Shown here in pieces: positions 1-6,334 of a stretch of 38,479 nt of DNA. Numbering within the stretch: the first letter of the stretch is position 1; each line of letters opens with the position of its first letter. The notes beneath the pieces are model-generated. The model was given only the letters and a program-made list of their open reading frames with translations. It ran no database searches and was not told the DNA's origin. Made by a program: the position numbers and the translations under genes. This DNA comes from Hellea sp. (GTDB lineage: Bacteria; Pseudomonadota; Alphaproteobacteria; Caulobacterales; Maricaulaceae). The DNA lies in contig JAHDCL010000010.1 in assembly GCA_020629875.1 (NCBI GenBank), positions 1 to 38,479 of the forward strand. Direction: 5' to 3'.

Positions 1-53
1 GCAGCCGCCTTCTAAGCGGCAGGTTGCAGGTTCGAGTCCTGCCGGGCCTGCCA
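1..53 (+). tRNA. tRNA-Arg (anticodon UCU), 3' part only
   Basis: The window opens inside a tRNA. Visible parts are the anticodon stem-loop (stem 4-8 with 16-20, loop 9-15, anticodon TCT at 11-13), a 5-base variable region, the T arm (stem 26-30 with 38-42, loop TTCGAGT), the 3' acceptor strand 43-49, discriminator G at 50 and an encoded CCA at 51-53. Anticodon UCU reads AGA and so indicates arginine. The D arm and 5' acceptor strand lie before the window. Confidence 0.93.
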
Positions 54-95
54 CTCCCAAATAAACCGCGTTTCATTACTAATTGAAATGAGCAT

Positions 96-392
96 CTAGA
101 AAATCGAGGGAGGCGGCGGGTAAGCCTTAGTAATCAGGGGGACGGTTTCGCCTCTATTTCCTCGGGGCATTACGCCATAAACCTCTCGCTCAAAATGGGT
201 CTGAAGACTTGGTTTTTGCTCTTCCCAAACAGTGATGGAGGAGATCTTTAGGGCAGGGTGGGCCGCCAAGCCCTGAGGAGCATTAGGTGCGGCTGATAAT
301 AGGGTGCGGGTACCTGCACATGAGGGTAAAAATCCAAAAATGAGTAGGCAAAACAGGCCGAGCCAAAATCGTTTTAGCTTAAGAAATTTCAT
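96..392 (-). CDS. short lipoprotein, possibly a truncated alpha/beta-hydrolase esterase
   Basis: A 98-residue protein with a clear lipoprotein signal: basic start, hydrophobic stretch, then LPSC with Cys25 as lipidation site. It should be anchored in a membrane facing the periplasm. After a short spacer the sequence has W..QKP, then a run reading FEREVYG at about residues 68-74. This resembles the segment just before the catalytic domain of acetyl-xylan/glucuronoyl-type esterases, where an F-E-x-E-V/I-Y-G pattern is common. The hydrolase core that should follow is absent: the frame ends about 25 residues later, 43 bases from the tRNA-Arg 3' end. The start overlaps the metC stop by 14 bases, so it is the last gene of that operon. 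It could be a genuine small lipoprotein. The truncation idea is an inference. Confidence 0.55.
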   Translation of the reverse strand: MKFLKLKRFWLGLFCLLIFGFLPSCAGTRTLLSAAPNAPQGLAAHPALKISSITVWEEQKPSLQTHFEREVYGVMPRGNRGETVPLITKAYPPPPSIF

Positions 393-1521
393 TAAATGCT
401 TGTTCTATATCATCCTTTAAGTCGTCCATGGCCTCCAGTCCGCAGGCAAATCTAATTAGCGGGCCACTTAATTTGTCTGCGTGGGATCGTTTCAGTTGAG
501 GGTCACAATGAATGCACAGGCTCTCAAATCCGCCATAGGAATATCCAATACCGAAGAGATTTAACGCATTCACGAATGACAGGACTTCTTTCTCAGAGCA
601 TGGGTTTAAGACAACACTAAAAATACAGCCGCCGCCCGTGAAGTCTCTTTTCCAAATAGAATGATCTGGATGACTTGGGTGAGCAGGATGCAGTACCTGC
701 TGTACTTTTGGATGATCCGCTAGCCACTGGGCTAGGGCAAGACTTGTGGCCTCTTGTTGACGGAAGCGAGGCACCACGGTGCGAAACCCTCTCAAAATTT
801 GATAAGCGTCATCCGGCGACGAGGCGTTTCCTAGGTGCTTCGCGGTGAGCGCGACTTGATCGGCAAGTTTCTTAGTGCGGCTCACAGCGGCGCCGCTCAT
901 GACATCGCTGTGTCCTCCAAAATACTTGGTCGCCGCGTGGCAGCTAATATCAACACCTAGAGCTAATGGGGTTAGCGTCAGTCCTGCAGACCATGTGTTG
1001 TCAATTATGGTTGTGATGCCGTGTTCTTTCGCCACTGCGGTTATCGCAGGTAGGTCTTGCACTTCGAATGTGAGAGATCCGGGGCTCTCGAGAAGGATGA
1101 CCGACGTGTTAGGGCGGATAAGCTTTGCAATGTCAGCGCCGATGCGCGGGTCATACATCTCGGTTGTAATGTTCATTTTATTCAAATGACCATCACAAAA
1201 AAATCGAGTTGGACCATAGGATGAGTCCGTCAGAAGAATATGATCACCCGCTTTAACCTGAGACAATATAGGATAGGTGCAGGCAGCCAGACCGGATGGG
1301 AAAAGAGTTGTTCCGGCGCCTCCCTCGAGCATATTAAATGCTTCTTTCAGCGCGTCATGCACAGCGCTTCCGTGACGCCCATAACCGCGAATGTCGCTTC
1401 TATAAAGGTCTTCTGCCTTCTCAAACAGAAGTGTTGAGGCCCGCGTTATGTCGGGGTTCACCGCTGTTCCTAACCCTGCTGGCGGCCTCGCGACATGTGT
1501 GAATTTTGTTTCTTTTTTCAT
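379..1521 (-). CDS. metC: cystathionine beta-lyase, PLP-dependent
   Basis: A 380-residue member of the Cys/Met metabolism PLP enzyme family (fold type I). It cleaves cystathionine to homocysteine, pyruvate and ammonia in methionine synthesis, in the cytoplasm. The PLP lysine is in HAATKYFGGHSD (Lys199), which matches the MetC/MetB signature and favours MetC through the GHSDVM sequence. The R-Y-G-R-H region near residues 45-50 is the usual phosphate-binding segment from the partner subunit. I chose the ATG at 1519-1521, three bases after the sseA stop. An upstream in-frame start would add 12 residues inside sseA and matches no family N-terminus. It is third in an operon of sulfur amino-acid genes, which supports the assignment. 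Cystathionine gamma-lyase is the main alternative. Confidence 0.9.
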   Translation of the reverse strand: MKKETKFTHVARPPAGLGTAVNPDITRASTLLFEKAEDLYRSDIRGYGRHGSAVHDALKEAFNMLEGGAGTTLFPSGLAACTYPILSQVKAGDHILLTDSSYGPTRFFCDGHLNKMNITTEMYDPRIGADIAKLIRPNTSVILLESPGSLTFEVQDLPAITAVAKEHGITTIIDNTWSAGLTLTPLALGVDISCHAATKYFGGHSDVMSGAAVSRTKKLADQVALTAKHLGNASSPDDAYQILRGFRTVVPRFRQQEATSLALAQWLADHPKVQQVLHPAHPSHPDHSIWKRDFTGGGCIFSVVLNPCSEKEVLSFVNALNLFGIGYSYGGFESLCIHCDPQLKRSHADKLSGPLIRFACGLEAMDDLKDDIEQAFNEIS

Positions 1522-1523
1522 AT

Positions 1524-2342
1524 CTAAATCTCTAGCGGCGCATCGCTTGCGCCCCATTCAGCCCATGAGCCATCATATAGACTTATATCCTTCGCGCCAA
1601 GCTGATGGAAGACGAAGGCGAGACCAGCTGCGGTGATGCCAGAGCCGCAACTCGTGATGATGGGTTTAGTTAGGTCAATTCCAGCATCTCTGACGAGTTT
1701 TTCTAACTCGCTTTGAGGTCTGAGGAAATTGTCTTTGGTCTTTAGCTCTCCAAAGGGAAGAGAAAGGCTTCCAGGTATGCGGCCTGATCGCAACCCTACC
1801 CTTGGCTCAGGAGAAGTTCCGTGAAAGCGCCCAGATGGACGTGCATCAACAATTTGAACGTCTTCATTCAGTGCGCCTAATACACAGACCTTATCTGTGA
1901 CGTGGATGAGAGGGGCGTTGAGGTTGAAATTGGAGATATCGCCTCCCGAACTGGGGGATGATACAACATTAAGTCCCGCATTTACCCAAGCCGGCAATCC
2001 TCCATTTAGAATAGATACTTTTTCGTGACCAAATGTCATGAAAGTCCACCACACTCGGGGGCTAGAGAATAAGCCATGACGATCGTAGCAGATGATGTGA
2101 TCTGCGTTGTAAATGCCCAGTTTTGACATCGCATTAGAAAAGCTCTCTGCTGTTGGAAGCATGTGCTTCATTGGGCTCGACAGGTCTGCTATATCGTCGA
2201 TGTCGAATATTTTAGCGCCGGGTATAAAACCCTTGCTCAACTTGGATTCGTCCTCAGGCAGAACCCACGTTCCGTCTAGAATCTTTACATCCTCACGTTC
2301 GATATTGTTGGCGAGCCAGTCAGCCGAGACTAACAAATCCAT
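1524..2342 (-). CDS. sseA: 3-mercaptopyruvate / thiosulfate sulfurtransferase
   Basis: A 272-residue tandem rhodanese protein. The first rhodanese-like domain (about 1-130) is non-catalytic. The second (about 155-272) carries the active-site loop CGSGITA with Cys232. A CGSG(V/I)T loop is typical of mercaptopyruvate sulfurtransferase, whereas thiosulfate-preferring rhodaneses usually have CRxGxR-type loops. Expected reaction: transfer of sulfur from 3-mercaptopyruvate, a cysteine breakdown product, to a thiol or cyanide acceptor. Its start overlaps the end of the upstream cysteine-synthase gene by 13 bases, and the downstream metC begins two bases after its stop, so the three genes are translationally coupled. 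Confidence 0.9.
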   Translation of the reverse strand: MDLLVSADWLANNIEREDVKILDGTWVLPEDESKLSKGFIPGAKIFDIDDIADLSSPMKHMLPTAESFSNAMSKLGIYNADHIICYDRHGLFSSPRVWWTFMTFGHEKVSILNGGLPAWVNAGLNVVSSPSSGGDISNFNLNAPLIHVTDKVCVLGALNEDVQIVDARPSGRFHGTSPEPRVGLRSGRIPGSLSLPFGELKTKDNFLRPQSELEKLVRDAGIDLTKPIITSCGSGITAAGLAFVFHQLGAKDISLYDGSWAEWGASDAPLEI

Positions 2343-3313
2343 GGCGGTACGGGCAGTCCCTTTTCTCTTAGGAACTCTGGGTTGTAGACTTTGGATTGAT
2401 AGCGCTGACCGTAATCACATAAAATGGTAACGATAGTATGTCCGGGTCCCATATCGCGAGCCATGCGAATAGCGCCAGCGACGTTAATCCCCGATGATCC
2501 GCCGAGACAAATGCCCTCAAGTTGGTTTAATTCAAAGATGACCTCTAACGCCTCTTTATCCGAAATTTGGTAAGCTTTATCGACAATAATGTCTTTTAGG
2601 TTTTCCGTAATGCGGCCCTGACCGATTCCCTCGGTGATGGAACCACCTTCGGCTTGCAATACACCATCTTTGAAGAAGCTATACATTTTCGATCCGAATG
2701 GGTCAGCAACGCCAATTTGAATATGTGGGTTGAGAGCTTTTAGAGCGAGAGATACTCCGCCCAAAGTGCCGCCGGAGCCGACCGCGCAAATAAACCCGTC
2801 CACTTTTCCACCTGTCTGTTCAAATATTTCTGGGCCTGTGGTCTGCACATGCGCATCACGATTGGCGGTGTTGTCAAATTGATTAGCCCAAATAGCGTTT
2901 GGAGTTTCTTTCGCGAGGCGTTCGGAGAAATGCACATAATTATTTGGATTAGCATATGGCACAGCGTCTACTTCAACCAATTCGGCGCCGAGAAGCTTTA
3001 CAGCATCCTTTTTTTCTTGGCTTTGTGTGCGAGGCATGACGATTTTGCATCGATAGCCAAGTGCCGAGCAGACCATCGCAAGACCAATACCTGTGTTGCC
3101 CGCCGTTCCTTCGACGACCACTCCGCCGGGTTTTAGCGAGCCATCTGCCTCAGCAGCACGAATAATGCTAAGGGCAGCGCGGTCTTTAACGGACTGACCA
3201 GGGTTTAGGAACTCGGCTTTGCCCAATATTTCGCAACCCGTCAGTTTTGACGCTTCGTTGAGACGAAGTAGGGGGGTGTTCCCAATAAGATCGAGCACAG
3301 ATGATGCGGTCAC
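2330..3313 (-). CDS. cysK: cysteine synthase family protein (O-acetylserine sulfhydrylase type)
   Basis: A 327-residue fold-type II PLP enzyme. The PLP lysine is Lys43 in NPGQSVKDR. The substrate loop is TAGNTG instead of the usual TSGNTG, the phosphate-binding glycine loop GSGGTLGG follows mid-protein, and the C-terminus has the extended RYQSKVYNPEFL tail of a CysK-like subgroup that differs from E. coli CysK. Likely reaction: O-acetylserine plus sulfide to cysteine and acetate. The start is GTG at 3313, preceded by a strong AAGGAG seven bases away. It heads the operon with sseA and metC. Cystathionine beta-synthase-like activity is possible, because the subgroup is not strictly separated by motif, but no heme or CBS domain is present. 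Confidence 0.85.
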   Translation of the reverse strand: MTASSVLDLIGNTPLLRLNEASKLTGCEILGKAEFLNPGQSVKDRAALSIIRAAEADGSLKPGGVVVEGTAGNTGIGLAMVCSALGYRCKIVMPRTQSQEKKDAVKLLGAELVEVDAVPYANPNNYVHFSERLAKETPNAIWANQFDNTANRDAHVQTTGPEIFEQTGGKVDGFICAVGSGGTLGGVSLALKALNPHIQIGVADPFGSKMYSFFKDGVLQAEGGSITEGIGQGRITENLKDIIVDKAYQISDKEALEVIFELNQLEGICLGGSSGINVAGAIRMARDMGPGHTIVTILCDYGQRYQSKVYNPEFLREKGLPVPPWIC

Positions 3314-3354
3314 GATATTCTCCTTAAGTTTCGGGCAGACGCTAATACGTAAAA

Positions 3355-3360
3355 ATTATA
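3355..3360 (-). promoter_or_regulatory. candidate -10 box for the cysK-sseA-metC operon
   Basis: Read on the minus strand, the sequence is a perfect TATAAT, 42 bases before the GTG start of the cysK-type gene. The region 17 bases upstream has no good TTGACA match, so the promoter may be weak or need an activator. Position and orientation fit the divergent layout with kdsA. Confidence 0.4.
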
Positions 3361-3450
3361 TCGCAACATAATTTGAGTGCTCGAGTGTGAAATAGCGTAT
3401 TTTTTTTATCACAACTATGTTAGGGCGGCCAAAACAAAGGATTGAAGGTC

Positions 3451-4320
3451 ATGACGAAAGCGAACGCTACGATTTCAATGCCGTTGCCCCATGGCGGAAC
3501 CTATGAGATTGGCAATGACAAGCCGCTAACGATACTGGCGGGGCCTTGCGCTATGGAAAGCCGCGATCATGCATTGATGACAGCTGAACGTCTGAAGCAA
3601 ATCGGCGAAAAAGTCGGGCTAAATATTGTATATAAGTCGTCATATGACAAAGCCAATCGGACGAGTATTCATTCTCCGCGCGGCATTGGCCTTGAGAAGG
3701 CTCTGCCCATTTTTGAAGAAATACGGAATGAAATTGGCCTGCCTTGCCTAACAGACACCCATACAGCGGAGCAAGCAAAGGCCGTTGGCAGTATTGTCGA
3801 TATGCTCCAAATCCCTGCCTTTTTGTGTCGCCAGACAGATTTGCTCGTGGCCGCAGCGAAAACGGGAAAAGTTATCAATGTGAAGAAGGGCCAATTTCTC
3901 GCGCCGGAAGATATGGGCAATGTCTTGAATAAGGTCGTGGAGGGGGGAAACCCAAATGTGATGGCCTGTGAACGGGGTGCCAGTTTTGGTTATAACACGC
4001 TCGTGACGGACTTTCGTGGCCTGACGACTATGAAGACATTTGGATCGCCTATTGTTTTCGACGCTACCCACTCGGTGCAGCAACCGGGTGGCCAAGGCGC
4101 GACGAGTGGTGGACGTAGAGAGTTTGTACCAACGCTTGCACGTGCAGCGGCCTCTATCGGTGTTGCAGCAATATTCATGGAGACACACCCGGAACCATCC
4201 AAAGCACCCTCTGATGGTCCCAACATGATCCCAATGGATCAGTTCGAGGACTTGCTACGAGATATTAAACGCTTTGACGACTTATCTAAGCAGTATCCAC
4301 TTAGTCCTTTATCGGCGTAA
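3451..4320 (+). CDS. kdsA: 3-deoxy-8-phosphooctulonate synthase
   Basis: A 289-residue protein that condenses phosphoenolpyruvate with arabinose 5-phosphate to form Kdo 8-phosphate, an early step in lipopolysaccharide core synthesis. Family features seen: YKSSYDKANRTS near residues 54-65, the FLCRQTDLL segment, KKGQFLAPEDMGN, and ASGGRRE-type TSGGRRE. The N-terminal loop has GPCAMES with Cys33 where the E. coli enzyme has Asn. That cysteine is a metal ligand in the metal-dependent class (for example Aquifex), so this enzyme probably needs a divalent metal. I chose ATG 3451 with AAAGG at 3436-3440. A TTG three codons upstream leaves no room for a ribosome site. The last 20 bases overlap the convergent DUF3089 gene. 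Confidence 0.95.
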   Translation: MTKANATISMPLPHGGTYEIGNDKPLTILAGPCAMESRDHALMTAERLKQIGEKVGLNIVYKSSYDKANRTSIHSPRGIGLEKALPIFEEIRNEIGLPCLTDTHTAEQAKAVGSIVDMLQIPAFLCRQTDLLVAAAKTGKVINVKKGQFLAPEDMGNVLNKVVEGGNPNVMACERGASFGYNTLVTDFRGLTTMKTFGSPIVFDATHSVQQPGGQGATSGGRREFVPTLARAAASIGVAAIFMETHPEPSKAPSDGPNMIPMDQFEDLLRDIKRFDDLSKQYPLSPLSA

Positions 4321-5503
4321 CAGGACTGTCCTGAATTTCTATAACCTCAAATCCATCGAGTTTTTCAGCTCGCCGAGGAAGGATTCCAGCGTTAAGCAGA
4401 CTCTGAACTCTCTTCTCGGCATTCACGCGTAAATCTTCATAGAATAGATTAGAGGGTAGAGTTCGGAACTTACCACCTACCTTCAAAGGGCGACGTAAAG
4501 ATTTACGTTTAGGTTTGTCGACAAAGAGAATACCATCCTCACATTGTGCGCCAACCTGTTTAGTCATCGCTGCGGGTTTCATGTCAGGGTCCAACCCCTC
4601 CGCGGCGACACCACCTAGATGCAATCGTTGTGGCGCGTAATCTTCAGACCTATTCCAAAGAAGTGGGTTCACACATAAAAGCCTACGACCCTCAACCGAG
4701 GAATACTCCTGTCCACTATGAACTAGCAGGCGAGAGATGAAGCGGTTCGCGATTACGTCGTCCCCAGGCATGAAAGCCCCAAAGGCCGCGATGCAGCCAG
4801 TATCATCAGCTGTTTCACATGGGGCTAGCCCTTTCAGAGTTGTATCGAAGAGATCAAGCGGAAGAGGGTAATCTATGACGTAAGCAACAGCTAAGCGTTT
4901 TTTCAAATCGCCTTTAAAAAAATCTGCGAGGAGGCGCTGAACATGGCTCGCGCCTTGATTATGACCGACAAGGATGATGGGGCGCTCCGGGGGAGAGTTC
5001 TCCAAGAACAATCTAAAGGCGCGTTTGACATCTTGATAAGCAAAATCCTGCGCCTTACGCGCATCTTCTCGTGTCGTCATGAAGCTATACAGGGAGGCTT
5101 GTCGGTAGTAGGGAGCGAAAAGACGGCCCGCGCTTCCATATGGAGTAACGTAATTAGGCCGAACAATACGCTGTAATTTGCTTTTCCGTTTTAAATCATC
5201 CGAAGGAAGGACCCAGTGTTTTCCTCCACGGTATACGCTAGGGACGACAACGAAAACATCTCCGCCAGCGCTGGGGTGTTCAAAGGGATCTTCGCTCAAA
5301 TTAGGCTGTGTTAGCCAAGCTTCGGCCGTACTGTAATCAGGGGCCGTTGGTTTTTCATAGGTTTGAAAAGGCTGCCGAGGGTCTTGGATCGTTTGAAAAA
5401 TGTCATCTCGATATAGATAAATGACCATGAGGGTCATGAAGAAGACGACCAGCCCCGCTAAAAGAAAAGGCTTCTCGATCTCAATTTTGCCTCTTTTGTT
5501 CAT
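4301..5503 (-). CDS. DUF3089-like alpha/beta-hydrolase fold membrane protein, nucleophile Ser replaced by Asn
   Basis: A 400-residue protein with one N-terminal membrane helix (about residues 13-31) and the rest probably periplasmic. It matches the DUF3089 pattern: VFVVVPS strand, YGSAGRLFAPYYRQA (about 122-136), DFAYQDVKRAF (about 153-163), then the nucleophile elbow. That elbow normally reads GHSQG, but here it reads GHNQG with Asn182 (codon at 4958-4960). A single base transition separates AGT from AAT. The rest of the domain looks intact, with no stop or frameshift, so it is either a hydrolase-fold protein with a non-enzymatic role or a recently inactivated enzyme. Cysteines at about 228, 237, 289 and 332 could form disulfides outside the cytoplasm. 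No substrate is known to me for the family. Confidence 0.8.
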   Translation of the reverse strand: MNKRGKIEIEKPFLLAGLVVFFMTLMVIYLYRDDIFQTIQDPRQPFQTYEKPTAPDYSTAEAWLTQPNLSEDPFEHPSAGGDVFVVVPSVYRGGKHWVLPSDDLKRKSKLQRIVRPNYVTPYGSAGRLFAPYYRQASLYSFMTTREDARKAQDFAYQDVKRAFRLFLENSPPERPIILVGHNQGASHVQRLLADFFKGDLKKRLAVAYVIDYPLPLDLFDTTLKGLAPCETADDTGCIAAFGAFMPGDDVIANRFISRLLVHSGQEYSSVEGRRLLCVNPLLWNRSEDYAPQRLHLGGVAAEGLDPDMKPAAMTKQVGAQCEDGILFVDKPKRKSLRRPLKVGGKFRTLPSNLFYEDLRVNAEKRVQSLLNAGILPRRAEKLDGFEVIEIQDSPVTPIKD

Positions 5504-5553
5504 ATCCTCTCCGAAAAAATTGAGTTATAGCTAAGGATGTTTGCACTTAAGGT

Positions 5554-5574
5554 ATAGTGTGGATATCACCCTAT
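5554..5574. repeat. imperfect inverted repeat in a divergent promoter region
   Basis: Eight-base arms (ATAGTGTG at 5554-5561 and CACCCTAT at 5567-5574) pair at seven of eight positions around a 5-base spacer. It lies between the divergent DUF3089 and DUF502 genes, 26 bases before the DUF502 start, and overlaps a possible TATAGT -10 box (5553-5558). It may be an operator. No regulator can be named. Confidence 0.3.
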
Positions 5575-5599
5575 GACGTGTTTTTAATGGATCGCGCAA

Positions 5600-6334
5600 A
5601 TGACTGATGAAGAGATAGCAACAGCAGCGCGCGAAGCCACGCCACGCTTTAAATTTATCCGGTGGGTGCGTAACCGTTTCTTTACGGGTGTGATTATCGC
5701 CTTACCGGTCATTGCAACGGTAATGGGCGTTTCGTGGATTGTTCAGAAAATTGATAATAATGTTTTGAAATTTCTGCCTGACCCATGGAATCCAAAGACA
5801 TATTTGGGATTCGATATTCCGGGTCTAGGTCTCATCATTTCTATCGTTCTTCTGTTTTTGCTTGGCGTTATCGCATCAAACTTTATCGGAAATTCAGTTA
5901 TCAAAGCTGGTGAGCGCTTATTGGCGCGTGTTCCCGTCGTGAGTCCCGTCTATAACGCGCTGAAGCAAATCGTGACGACCGTTGCCCAGCAAAAAGATCG
6001 GGCTTTTCGGGACGTTTGCCTGTTAGAGTACCCACGTAAAGGATTATACGCGATAGGCTTTGTTACGGCAGATTTATCGGGAGCCCCTGCGAAAAAGCTC
6101 CCCAAAGGTTACGTCTGCGTATTTGTTCCCACAACGCCCAATCCCACTTCTGGGTTTCTGCTTTTTGTTAAAGAAACCGACATTGAAATCTTAGATATGA
6201 CGCCTGAAGAGGGCGCAAAGATGATCATATCAGGGGGAATGGTTTCATCTAATGAGGCGCTGTATGCGGATGACCCAGAAATGGAAAAGCTATTAATGAA
6301 ACAAGGTAAGTTGAAAGTCATCCCGCCTTCATAA
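5600..6334 (+). CDS. DUF502 family inner-membrane protein
   Basis: A 244-residue protein of the DUF502 (COG2928) family. Two hydrophobic helices are visible, about residues 27-48 (after RNRFFTG) and about 76-96 (GLGLIISIVLLFLLG), so the C-terminal domain should face the cytoplasm. The family signature between them includes P-D and G-x-G-L turns. Afterwards come the conserved VPVVSPVYNALKQI block, the FVTADLSG segment, and VFVPTTPNPTSGFLLFV, the most conserved part of the family. The biochemical function is unknown. Adjacency to recG is common in alphaproteobacteria. The final 17 bases overlap the end of recG on the other strand. The ribosome site before ATG 5600 is weak, so the start is less certain than the gene. 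Confidence 0.88.
   Translation: MTDEEIATAAREATPRFKFIRWVRNRFFTGVIIALPVIATVMGVSWIVQKIDNNVLKFLPDPWNPKTYLGFDIPGLGLIISIVLLFLLGVIASNFIGNSVIKAGERLLARVPVVSPVYNALKQIVTTVAQQKDRAFRDVCLLEYPRKGLYAIGFVTADLSGAPAKKLPKGYVCVFVPTTPNPTSGFLLFVKETDIEILDMTPEEGAKMIISGGMVSSNEALYADDPEMEKLLMKQGKLKVIPPS

Noticed and set aside
399-410. CTTGTTCTATAT, matching the left half of the 18-bp palindrome at the cys operon
   Set aside because: It lies within the last codons of metC, has no right half-site and no promoter nearby, so it is probably chance.
3748-4188. 146-codon open frame on the minus strand
   Set aside because: It is antisense to kdsA; odd composition rich in His, Arg and Cys.
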